From Larimichthys crocea (taxonomy: Eukaryota > Chordata > Actinopteri > Sciaenidae), in assembly GCF_000972845.2 (NCBI RefSeq), contig NW_020853550.1, forward strand, positions 62,001 to 126,000: a stretch of 64,000 bases of DNA. The letters are read 5' to 3'. Positions 26,705-37,299 of this stretch are shown piece after piece. The notes under the pieces were generated by a model. That model saw only the letters and a program-made list of their open reading frames with translations. It did no database searches and was not told the origin of the DNA. Position 1 is the stretch's first letter. Each line of letters opens with the position of its first letter. The position numbers and the translations under genes are program-made.

Positions 26705-26806
26705 AGACTACATAAATGAACTGAGGCAGAACACATCTACACTTCTCTCCAGAGGAGGAGAAGAAAAAGGGAGGGAGAGTGGACTAAAGGAGAGCAGTGG
26801 ACAGAG
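26705..26806 (+). promoter_or_regulatory. candidate core promoter and 5' UTR of the CCN gene
   Basis: A TATA-like CATAAATG lies at 26710-26717, about 95 nt before the ATG at 26807. The intervening purine-rich leader has no ATG. This fits a TATA-type start near 26740, as is common for growth-factor-responsive CCN genes (inference). Confidence 0.4.
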
Positions 26807-29800
26807 ATGATGAAGATGGACCAAAGAGACACGCAGCTTTTCTGCTCTATGCTGTTCATCACTCAGGTGAGACCAAATACATACAAACATGTTCATATTT
26901 ATATCCTCTCTGTGAAACGAGAACTCAACATAGATAGGGCTGTAATAGAGACGGTGCGATAGTGGTGTGATGTGCGTGATAAGTGAATGCTTCTATAATT
27001 ATGATGATGGTTAGGTTGGGGGAGGTCCCTGTTGTTGTTTCATATTACTAATGATTACTCAAGAAAGCAACATTAAACAGGGGACTGCCATTAATCATGA
27101 TACCATGAGGGAAAACCCTGGAGTGACACAAAGGAACTTTTAGTCAAGCTTTCCTCTGAACAACTTCTAAAAACATAAACACAGAGACCTTTATACTGAT
27201 CAGTGTACAAACATATTTAATGTCATTTTATTTGTATTGATTTCTATTTATTTGTTTGTAAGTTCTTGCTGAATAAACAGGTTAAGCCTTCCAGTGAAGT
27301 GTGTGGTGAGTGTATACGGAGAATGCTAAGAGAGAAACATGAGGTTTACGGTAAAGTGTGAAAAGCAAGCTGACTGTGAGAATTTATGTGAGATATGTGG
27401 TCATAAAGAAGAGCACGCTTTGTTTTAAAACTGTTGGTGCAAAATGATATTGTGTTGTTAGCGGACAGTAAAGGACAGTGAGCTGATAAACTGTCCATTT
27501 AGAATGATCTCATATGAGTCTGGTGCAGAGAAAACTGTTAAACTTCTGGATGTCTGAACATCTGGAGGAGGGAAAGTTCAGTGTCATCTCAGTTCTAGAG
27601 AAATTTAGTTTAATTTAGTTTTCTTTTTCTCTTGATATGAGTGATGCACAAAGATTGAGCTCCCAGTTGAAAAACAAAACATTTAAGTTGATAGAAAGCC
27701 TCAGAGATGAGGAGAACATCCCTCTATCAAAAGGTGCAGACTTAAAGTGTTTCTTTTGTTGTTTTCTGTTAATCGATGTAGAGGTAATTTGATGTTTTAC
27801 ACATAAACAAGAGAATTATGTTGTATTTCATGTTTTGTGTAATTCATTAACTTTGTTTTTCATGGTGGTGTCTTATAATCTGATGATGAGTGAGCAAGAC
27901 ATTTTGCATGACGTGGAAATAAAATCTAAAATAAGTCAACTAAGAGTCACATAGGACTCTGTCCAAATGTGGTGCTTATCAGAGCATACAGTATGTGTGG
28001 ACATTATTGTGATATATTGTATTTGGATAGTCCATGCACTAATAAGCTGATTAAATGTTCTAAATACTTTTTACATTTCAACAATTTCTAGTATGTTTTT
28101 ATTTGAGGGCACATATAACCCTCATTTTAAAATCCCTGCACTGGTTCCCCGTTAGTTTAAGAATAGATTTTAAGGTTCTCTTATTGGTTTTTAAATCGCT
28201 GAATGGCCTGGCCTGTGCTTATTTATGTTATAGATTCTATTTACTTTTAGCATTTCATTTATTTTATTGTTGCAGTTATTTATCTTTGTTATTTTGATTT
28301 TAACTTTAAGTTTTATTGCCTCTATTGCTTAATGAACTGTTCGGTGTTGACTATTTCTGTCTTTATTCTGCTCTGTGAGCACTTTGGTCTGCATCTCTGC
28401 ATGAATGGAGCTTTAAAATAAATAAATAAATAAATAAATTTGAGTTGATATTGAATTGATATTTCATCACTGTGGTTCAGGTCTGGTTAGCACAAAGACA
28501 TCTTGGTCAGTGGTTTAAGGTTATGTTCATAAACTGTCATGTACTCTGCAGACAGAGAGAAGCAGTTCAAATGTTACAATACTCTAGAAACTGTAGGTGC
28601 ACTATCCAGATAAAGTGTTCCAGTATTAGTGGTGTGATTCATCTTTTCATCTATCATCATCTATTATCAATCAGATTCATCCAGTCAGCTCAGAGAAGGC
28701 AGCTCCAGTTAACACAAAGTCAGACCCAGCCCATCAGTGGTTTCACATTGCCATTTAAATGGCATACTGGAAATATCTGATACTAATATGATGATATCAT
28801 CAACTGAAAGTCCCACCAGGTGGTTTTACACGGGGCTGTCCTTTGAAACATTCTGGGATCTTCCTCTGACACATTCGCATTAGAAATTCAAACTAAAAGT
28901 AAACTTGATGTTCTGTAGCCTAAACGCCAAAACATCTTCTATGAAAGTGAGAGATGACTGCAGCCACGCTTGAAAACTTTTTGGTCTATTCCTGTAACTA
29001 ATCCGCATGAGTGAACACGAGAGAACATCAGCATCACATCCTCATGTGTAGTCTCATGTTTCAGTCCTATTCTAAGCATTAACAAACAAAACCACTGTCA
29101 CATATTCTGTGTGCAGAGCTGCAGTTATTGTCACGTCTTGATAAGAACATGTGGTTTCAATGCGTTCACCACGTGTGGAGTAACGGCTTTGCCTGAGAAA
29201 AACAAACCTGGCCTAGATTTCAGGGCCTCTTCCGTTGTGTCTGCTGTGAAAAGTAAAAGTCTGCTTGCACTATACGAACAGCAGTCAGGTGTGTTCAGGA
29301 GTGTCAACAGCACGGACTGTAGACAGCACTTTAAAATAAATAATATAAAGAAGAGGTACAGGTACTTTTACTCGAGTATCCAGTAGAAACACTGTTCTCT
29401 ATCATCCAGTTGAGGAGAAGCACTGGAACATGAAAAGATTTGGAGCTTTAGAACAATTCAGATGTTTCCTGCTTTGGCAGCATTTACAGAAAACACATGT
29501 TCTCACCTGACCTGAGTATGATGTGGATAGTTGGGTGCTGCATGCTGCGGTTTAAGACGTGACAAAGTTCTATTTCCACTCCTGTGAGTGGAAATCTGTG
29601 TGTGTGCTGCTCAAAAGGTTGATTCTAGATACACCCACATACCTAGCTGTGAACAGTTTTCTTTCTTTTATTTCTGCAGTAAAAAGAAGTTCCAGTGCGA
29701 GCTGATTTGTGTTTGTGTTCGACACTAAACCTTATTTCAATACCAGAGGAACCACATATTGGCTGCCTACAGAAACACATCAAACCACTGAGTGACAAAA

Positions 29801-32800
29801 TAAACCGCAGCTCTTGTTACTCTCCCTTTAGGTGTGGTGCCAGCTGTGTACCGGGCCATGTCAGTGCCCGCCCAACGCGCCACGCTGCCCTGTCGGCGTA
29901 CCCCTGATGTTAGACAGCTGTGGGTGCTGCCAGGTGTGTGCTAGGCAGGAGGGTGAGGCCTGCACCAACCGGCTCCCCTGTGACACACACAGAGGGCTAC
30001 AGTGTGATTACAGTGCCAGCTTCCCCAGAGGGCCGGGACAGTGTGTCGGTGCGAACGGAGAACACTTAAGTTGAAACTGATTTGTTTGTATTAGACTTAC
30101 AAATACCTGTAGTACAACTAATGCTGACAAAGATGCTACTGCTATGACTGCAACTGTTAGTAACAGCTACCACTGTTACTAATCATAACGCTTAGTCATT
30201 CATCTTCATAATAATAATAATTGTAACACGTACAATTAATCCCATATTCCCCACCAGTGACTTCATTCTTGATTGTACTGCTGCATCATTTTCCATAGAA
30301 TTTCTTTCCCGTGCTCCATTACAGTTCTGGAAATTAACGGATGTCAGGTTATTTGTCTGAACATGTTTCAGACAACTCACTCCACATCTTCACCCATTTC
30401 TTCTTCCCCTCCCCTTCCTCCCTTTGCTTAAATTTAGGTCAGAATGAGCTGGGCTGCGAGATAAATGGAAGGAGGTTGGAGGAGGGACAGGTATTTCAAC
30501 CTTCCTGTGCCCAGCTCTGCCAATGCTTTGGGGGAGGGATGACCTGCATGCCCCTGTGTAGCAGTGATCTGCAGAGGCCCGTTGATAAGTGCCCCAACCC
30601 TCAGCTGGTGCGACCACCAGGGCGCTGCTGCAAAGAGTGGGTGTGTGATAGCCTGGACAACAGCATTTCCTCAAATCCATCAACAGGTAATGGGTTAGCA
30701 TGCTACAAGAACAATGGTAGCTGGAAACACATTAGTCCGTGTTTAGTTTATCAGAATAATAAAAAATAATAAAGAGTCAGGCTGTTCGTCTCATCTCTGC
30801 CAGGATTTAAGCAAAAACACTGAAGCATGGATGATCCTCAGATATTTCCTGTGAGGCATTAAAGGTTGCTGTTCAATTCAGGTCAGTGGGTGTTTGGACA
30901 AACGGACCCACAGTCATCTATCAGAATGGTTTAGGTCACATTTGGGTTGTGATGAAAGAAACAGATTTCAATACCAAAGAGGTGTCAGGAAGCTCAGACA
31001 TATGCATGAAACATCTGTGAGTGCTATTCTTAGCAGACTGACCTCACATGAGCAGCAGTTTACAACATCTCAGACTGCATATGTGCCGAACTGTCTCACT
31101 CATGAGCTCTCATCAAAGTGCTCTACTTCAAACAACTTTCAGCTTGATGTACACAGCAAATATTTTCCTCTTCTGTGTTTCTTTCCAGCAGAGCAGGGGC
31201 GTCAAGACTTCGGGGGTGGGCCGTCCGGCCCGTTGTTTGGTTCAACCTCCAACTGTATTGAGTGGACCTCAGACTGGAGCCCCTGTTCCCACAGCTGTGG
31301 CCCAGGTGTCTCCACCCGTACCACAAACAGGAACTGGGCTTGTCGTCTGCAGACTGAGACCAGACTGTGCCAGGTCAGGCCATGCCAGGCTCTGCTACCG
31401 GGGCTTCGAAGGCTGCAGCCGGTCAGTGCACAGTCATAACAGTTTCTGTTATCAAACTCCTTTTTTCAAATTAAAGTTCTACCCAAGGACGTGTACGTAC
31501 AGTATTTACACATGCTTTTGGGAATGTGCTGCATTTCTGAGCTGCCTCCGTGCACCATTATGACATCTACATGGTTACATCTTGAACTATATATACCAGA
31601 TAGTAGACCAACATTGAATCAACGTCGATCCACACTGAAATATAACATACATTTTTCATCAGGTCTGCACCCTGAAATATGACGATGAAAAATAGATCAA
31701 GACAGACATGAAATCTGTGTTATTTCAACTTAAAATCAATCGCTGTTTTATCACTGAATCAAAGTTGCCTTGCTATCTGGGTATAGAAGTCAAAACGTGA
31801 TATAAAACATGACATTACAAAATATATATTAAAAAACTGTAATGCTCTGTATAAAAGAAACAATAACCAGTCTGTCTTAATAGCGTATCATGTCCACATG
31901 TTATCAAACTTTAAAACATTTAAAATGTCCTTGTTCCAATTCAGTGTTTATTTCATAGTGGCATTTTCCACAGAGACACTTTGGTTTTATTCATACAAAC
32001 TATAAACCACAGATGGAAGCAATAACACTGATGTTGGCTCTCCTCCATTGAAGTGTCTCAGTAAGCCATGATAGTCAGTCAGCATACACAACACCACGGC
32101 CCTGAAACTGGAACACCTAAACAGAGCGATGAATCTGTTCTAACATGTACAGCTGAATTCTTTGTTGGTTTTACTGGATCACTGGATCATTCACTGGAAC
32201 ACATAATTAGTATGACTGAATACACATCCAGATAATGGCAGCTAGCTTCTGTAAACTAAAGCAGCAGAACAGAATGATGATCACTGTTGAGATGAGATCA
32301 GAGTTGACATTTCGTCTTTAAAATACTACACAAAACTATGGATGATGATCAAAAAAGTTGGCAACTCAACCATTCATTGGCAAATTGTCACAGCTCTATT
32401 ACTCATCCTCAGCTGAAATATATACTATAATGACACAGGCAATGTAAGAGAGGTTTATGTTTTCACTTTTATTACATAATATTGATTATATTATATTACA
32501 TTATGTCATAATGGTTTGACATGTTTTTTTTTTTTTTTAGTACTGGACACACTATAAGACATAGTTAAAGGTGCAGTGTGTAAGATTTGGGGCCTTTATT
32601 TTCAGAATAAGGCAGACATGGAATATAATATTCATAACTATGATTTCATGCATGTATAATCACCTAAAAAATAAGAATATTTTTGTTTTTGTTACTTTAA
32701 AATGACTCTACAGTGGGAGCGGGTCCTCTTTCATGTTGAAACACTGTGTTTCTACAGTAGCCCAGAACAGACAAACTTTTTCAAGTGTTGTTTCTCCTTC

Positions 32801-33302
32801 ACACTAGGACGGTGAGGGTGATGTGAGGGTGATGTGAGGAGATTGCAATGCAGCGATTACACCACTAGATACAACTAAATTCTACACATGAAATTCTCTC
32901 TCTTGGCTTAAAAATAGAGGGGTTGGGCTTAGTGACAACACAGAAAGTTATTCAAAGTGGCAATTTTGATGTTACAACTACAGTTTGGGCTGTCACTGTG
33001 TTTTTCAGGGTTCAGTGGTGTGTGAGAGCAGCTACAGTTCACCTCTGTCCGTTCAGTTTGAACACCAGGGCTGCTGGAGCACCAGAGCATACCGTCCCAG
33101 GTTCTGTGCCTTGACCTGTCCGGAGGGACTCTGCTGCAGCCCCTCCCACACCAGGACGGCACGGATTGTGTTCCGCTGCCCCCAAGGCAGGCTTACCCAG
33201 CAGCAGGTGATGATGATCGAGTCCTGCTCCTGCAGCGTTACCAACTGCCGTCAATCCCCAGTCACAGCTGGCAGGAGTGTCCGGTCTCCTGTGTGGCTGT
33301 GA
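26807..33302 (+). CDS. CCN family matricellular protein, CCN5/WISP2-like with CT domain
   Basis: Five exons join in frame into 350 aa: 26807-26866, 29832-30048, 30438-30686, 31189-31421, 33009-33302 (phases 0, 1, 1, 0). Exon 1 gives a signal peptide (LFCSMLFITQ); it is short and its link to exon 2 is inferred from phase and donor CAG|GTGAG. Exon 2 is the IGFBP domain (12 Cys, DSCGCCQVC at 48-56), exon 3 the VWC domain (10 Cys, about 99-161), exon 4 TSP1 (198-241, WSPCSHSCG, 6 Cys), exon 5 the CT cystine knot (258-335, 10 Cys). That is the full 38-Cys CCN set. The text APRCPVGVPLMLDSCGCC...CAR and the NGR in VWC are closest to CCN5, but mammalian CCN5 has no CT domain. CCN proteins are secreted and bind integrins, proteoglycans and growth factors. 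Exon 2's donor, GTGCGA, is weak. Confidence 0.88.
26867..29831 (+). other. intron 1 of the CCN gene
   Basis: A 2.96-kb intron between the signal-peptide exon and the IGFBP exon. It holds an L2-like LINE tail (28082-28441). Otherwise I see nothing in it, and the frames near 28472 and 29111 lack domain similarity. Confidence 0.55.
28082..28441 (+). mobile_element. L2-like LINE 3' tail with (AAAT)n
   Basis: The plus strand reads HITLILKSLHWFPVSLRIDFKVLLLVFKSLNG (8103-8210 of this kilobase block, i.e. 28103-28210), the C-terminal signature of L2-like ORF2. It is followed by 'GAGCACTTTGGTC' and 'TTAAAATAAATAAATAAATA' at the end. Only the last 110 nt of coding text remains. Confidence 0.8.
31422..33008 (+). 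other. intron 4 of the CCN gene
   Basis: Bounded by CCG|GTCAGT and TTTTTCAG|GGTTC. It contains a copy of the 'GCAGTGTGTAAGATTT' element at 32567-32893. The rest is AT-rich and featureless. Confidence 0.6.
32567..32893. mobile_element. short inverted-terminal element, 'GCAGTGTGTAAGATTTG' family
   Basis: It starts AAAGGTGCAGTGTGTAAGAT and ends with CACTAGATACAACTAAATTC TACACATG (two blocks), so the ends are imperfect inverted repeats of the same family as 13666-13917. The internal 'TTACACCACTAGAT' matches the family's 'ATCTAGTGGTG' block. It lies inside CCN intron 4. Confidence 0.6.
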
Positions 33303-33352
33303 GGTGTGTGTGCATCCATCTGCACACAGGATGGGCAGATCCTGTCTGTGAG

Positions 33353-33358
33353 AATAAA
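33353..33358 (+). terminator. polyadenylation signal AATAAA (CCN gene)
   Basis: First canonical hexamer, 51 nt after the CCN stop. A second one is at 34338-34343, so a longer 3' UTR of about 1 kb is possible. Confidence 0.5.
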
Positions 33359-33756
33359 AATGATCAGTCGTACACACACGACAATGTGGCAGTGCAGGAA
33401 GTTGAGCCAGTGTTTCAAAATTATGGAAATATTACAATCAGGATGTGAAACTATAATATTGAATCCAGATGTGCTGATACAAGTTTTGTAAATGTGCACT
33501 CACATTTGAAAGTAAGACTCTCTGCTAATCTGTATTCAGATTTAAAAACATGAAGGTACATTTAAATCATATCACCATACAGTATCTCACCATTTGAATC
33601 CTGTCCACGCTTTGATAAGCTCAGATGCAATGAGATTAGAAAATAAGTCCATTTCTTTGTTGGGGGTTAGTCAAGGCTCACAAACCAACAGAAAATACTC
33701 AGTTCCCCTCAGCTCTATGGAGCATGTTAATGTCTTTCAGTTGATTATTTTGGTTT

Positions 33757-33890
33757 GGTGGCACAGTGGAACAGTGTACTACTACTGTATATATACTTTA
33801 CCCCACATATCACCCAGTGTTAGCTGGGATTGGCTCCAGATGCCTCGACCCTGATAAGGATAAGAGTTTATGGACAATAGATGGATGCTT
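33757..33890 (+). mobile_element. internally deleted RTE/SINE-like tail
   Basis: It begins GGTGGCACAGTGGAACAGTG and then jumps to 'AGCTGGGATTGGCTCCAGAT', 'CGACCCTGATAAGGATAAG' and 'AATAGATGGATG'. These are the head and tail of a very common fish retroposon whose middle is missing here. Boundaries are approximate. Confidence 0.6.
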
Positions 33891-33899
33891 TGGTCAGTC

Positions 33900-35345
33900 T
33901 CTTTGTTCTCCTAACCTTGTGTCCAGACAAACCCACTGTACACTACCTGTTCAACACCAAGTAGCAAGTATAGTTAGTGATTAGCTGACATTTATCAGGT
34001 CACCTGTCACACGTCTTCTAATCAATCCTGATCGCCGTCTGCTTGATGTGTAAAAAGGCAACTGTTATAGCCACAATGACTTTATGATTCCATAATATCA
34101 GTCTTTGTTCAGGTGGCAAAAAGAATAAATTCAACTGCTGCTGTCATTTTGCAGGTTAGAAGAGCGGCAGTTTGTAAAAGCTGAGCATCCAGTGTATGAT
34201 TTCAGAGATGCCATTGTTTAATTCCAACTCGTAATGTACGCGTAAATCTGCGATATAAAGCTCATACTTTACATGTAATATAGAAATTAAAACAGCCCGT
34301 TGGCCCTTGCAGAGCATTTTGGCTCTTGACAATTGTCAATAAAGTTTTGTGTAAAAGTTCTAAAGCTGTAAAGAAAACATGCTGTCTTGATCATCCAGTG
34401 TGCTGATTATTGAAACTGATAGGAGGAGGAGGGAACATGAGAAAGACACCAGCCAGCCTCCATATTTTTACTATAACTTTGGGGAATGGACTCATTGTGA
34501 CACACTGCTCAGAAACAGGCTCAGATCATATAGTGTATGCCCAGCTTGAGTCTTGGTGGTCCTGCTCATCTGTCAATCTTAGACTTACATTCATGCCACC
34601 TCATCATAGATCTCAACACACATTTGAGTTAGCCAAAAGTTGGACAGAACTTTCAGATAACTGCACACTGAATTGGGAGAGAGACGGCACAGTTATTAGA
34701 CACGTTTGTGCACTTTTTGTGTGTGTAAATGTTAGGATGAAATTAAAAAACACTCTGATTTAATTTACAGGAGGACACTAACAGTGGACTGATTCATGTT
34801 TAATAAAACTGACAGTATCACTGTTTTGTTTTTATTTATGAGTAGAATGGATATTAGCAGATCTGAATAAATGTTGGAACACAATCCACCTTGTTGTAAA
34901 AAGTTATTGCATTATCAGTGTTTGACAAGAGGGTGTGTGTGTGTACGTCAGTGTGTACGTGTTTTAACACGCATGGTAAATCCTAAAGAAGTCACTTTTT
35001 TAAAAATGTTGTTAGTTTATTAGTGTATTGTTAGTATTAAGTCTCTGTGACATTTCGATAAATGACTTGTATCGTGCAGGCACGAATGACTGCGTTGAAT
35101 TGTTCTCTGGGAATGTACACCAGAAATCACAATCACAAACATTTACAGTCATTACTTTCTGTTTGTATCACAGACTTCCAGACGGAAAGGGGCGGGTGTT
35201 TCTTGCTTTCATATTCACATTCACAGCATTGTTTTTACCCGACGTGCACAAGTGTTTGTCAGAGGAGGTGTATGGTTTGAACGAGCCGGCCACGGGCTGC
35301 TGATTTTAGTTCAAGTTCAAATTAAAACCAGCGGAAAGATAAGAC
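33900..35345. other. spacer between CCN gene and P2Y receptor
   Basis: No supported gene. A 117-codon frame at 34410-34763 has no recognisable domain and no splice support. The last 200 nt before 35346 is probably the promoter and 5' UTR of the receptor gene; a GGGGCGGG box lies at about 35186-35193. Confidence 0.45.
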
Positions 35346-36368
35346 ATGTCTGGGAACATCACGCACGGAGACTGCGAGAAAATCAACCTGAATTTTACGC
35401 ACACCTTTCTGCCGCCCGTGTTCGTCACCGTGTTCGTTGTCGGGACGCTGTCCAACATCTGGGGTCTGAGAAGCGTGTGCTGCAGCTGGCGAAGCATCGG
35501 AAGCATTAACATTTTCATGCTCAACCTCGGGGTGGCGGACCTGCTGTATCTGTTCACCCTGCCGTTCCTCGTGGACTATTACGCGCGCAACAGCCACTGG
35601 CGGTTCGGTCAGCCTTTCTGCAAGGTGACCCGCTTCTGCTTCAACCTCAACCTTTACTGCAGCATCGGCTTCCTCACCTGCATCAGCATCTACAGGTACC
35701 TGGGCATCGTGCACCCCATGAGAGTGATGGGGAAAATCACCAGCCGTCACTCGCTGGCTATAAGCGCTCTGGTCTGGACTGTGGTCATCATTCAGATCCT
35801 CCCTGACATGTTCTTCGAGAAGAATAGTACAAATTTAACAAACTCATGTTTTGACACCACGTCCAGTGAGCTGATCGAAGACTATTTGCCTTACAGCATC
35901 GCCTGGACCGTCACTGGGTTTGCCATACCGCTGGTTATCATCCTCGTGTGTTATGGGCACATTGTTGCGGTTCTTGCCAGAAAAGCCACCGTCAACCCTC
36001 TGCTGAAGCAGCGGTGTCTGAAACTGGTCGTGATCCTGGTGATACTGTTCTCCATCTGTTTCATCCCCTATCACGTGTTTCGAAACATTAATCTGAAAAC
36101 CAGGATTTTGAAAAAAAGTGGCATTTGTCACGCCAGCTTCCGCAACATCTACATTGCGCATCAGGTGGGCAGATGTCTGGCGTGTCTGAACAGCGCAATA
36201 AACCCGCTGATTTACATCGTTGGAAATGATGATTTCCTCATGAAGTGTCATGAGTTCAGTAAGCGGGCTCGGCTGTCTCTGGCTGGCTTGACAGGTGCAG
36301 TCCTTTACCGCAAACCCATGGAAATGTACTCACGCACAGAGACTCTGGGCGAAACGATGAAGGGATAA
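35346..36368 (+). CDS. P2Y-type purinergic G-protein-coupled receptor (P2Y1/P2Y11 group)
   Basis: One uninterrupted 340-aa frame with seven hydrophobic segments (about 22-44, 54-78, 92-116, 136-156, 182-210, 224-246, 266-291). It has the rhodopsin-class landmarks YRYLGIV at 116-122 (DRY position), disulfide cysteines C92 and C168, the extra P2Y pair C10 and C261, and NPLIY at 286-290. P2Y marks are CFDTTS in loop 2, HVFR (HxxR) at 243-246 in TM6 and QVGR (QxxR) at 273-276 in TM7, the nucleotide-binding residues. HxxR with QxxR is the P2Y11 pattern; CFDTTSSE resembles P2Y1. N-glycosylation sites are at N4 and N16. It should sit in the plasma membrane and sense extracellular nucleotides. It has a single coding exon, as usual for P2Y1-type genes. 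The exact orthologue is uncertain. Confidence 0.9.
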   Translation: MSGNITHGDCEKINLNFTHTFLPPVFVTVFVVGTLSNIWGLRSVCCSWRSIGSINIFMLNLGVADLLYLFTLPFLVDYYARNSHWRFGQPFCKVTRFCFNLNLYCSIGFLTCISIYRYLGIVHPMRVMGKITSRHSLAISALVWTVVIIQILPDMFFEKNSTNLTNSCFDTTSSELIEDYLPYSIAWTVTGFAIPLVIILVCYGHIVAVLARKATVNPLLKQRCLKLVVILVILFSICFIPYHVFRNINLKTRILKKSGICHASFRNIYIAHQVGRCLACLNSAINPLIYIVGNDDFLMKCHEFSKRARLSLAGLTGAVLYRKPMEMYSRTETLGETMKG

Positions 36369-37276
36369 GACGCACAATAGGTTCACCTGACATCCACTTC
36401 CCGTGCAGCGGGGTTCTCTGCATATCACACGTCACCAGGACTTCCCGATTCCCTGGAAGAAACTATAACAGTTGACGCCTCAGATATTAAGCCACTCATC
36501 GGTGTCACAAGTCATCGGGTCACCGAAGTGTCAGCGCGGAGAGACATTTCCTCAGAACGTGTGGATATCTGCGACGGAAGCTCGTGTTCTCATCTCAGTT
36601 ACTGCACTGATTTATTGCTGCACATATCCACTATTGTAAATATTGTGTGCATCACTGTGCTAGCATTGTCAGGGACTTGGTGTGAGTTTGTGGTGTATTG
36701 CACTGCCTTCGCACTGTTATAAGAGAAGCCTTGTGCGGGCCAATGCTTTGTGTTCTCCATAGCGTGTGTGAGTGAGACTCTTCACATTCCACTGTCTGGT
36801 TTATTTAGAGAAAGAGAGGCAGATTTAACGAGAGGAAGAGATGTGAGAGCCGCAGTCTGAGCAATATTTAACATTTATTAATATTACAAATGAACAGTAT
36901 CATGTATTATTGCATGTTCTATTATTCCATCCTTCACACTGATGAATTAAGATGTTAGGCAGTCTTACTCAACAGTCCTGCAATGAACCCTTTCTTCATG
37001 AAGAAGGTGTTCATGGCTGCAGCTTGTCCGACTGTACTGTCTGTATTATGCTTAGAAGTGTTCCTATTATATTGTCCATAAGGGTGGAGTGGACCATTGT
37101 ATTAGACTGCATTAGTTGTAGCTGGGTGTACTTATATAATAATGTAACATATAATCACCAACACAGCTATGCACCAGCAGCTTCTCGCTTCAGGCTGTAA
37201 CACCGCTTCATCCATCCTCAGCACTCCAAGTTCATTATGAAAAAGAACTGTATATAAATGTTGTATATACAGTTAC

Positions 37277-37282
37277 AATAAA
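37277..37282 (+). terminator. polyadenylation signal AATAAA (P2Y receptor)
   Basis: A canonical hexamer 0.9 kb past the receptor stop, after a region without frames or repeats, a plausible end of its 3' UTR. Confidence 0.5.
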
Positions 37283-37299
37283 GAGAACTACAAACTTAA

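Noticed and set aside
30894..31439. 181-codon frame extending upstream of the TSP1 exon
   Set aside because: The part before 31189 is intron that happens to be open; the acceptor at 31188 and domain boundaries set the exon start.
34410..34763. 117-codon plus-strand frame
   Set aside because: No domain similarity, ordinary AT-rich base use, not bounded by splice sites or a promoter.
35322..35750. 142-codon minus-strand frame opposite the P2Y receptor
   Set aside because: Shadow of the receptor's coding strand; the composition is a mirror of hydrophobic codons and no domain is present.
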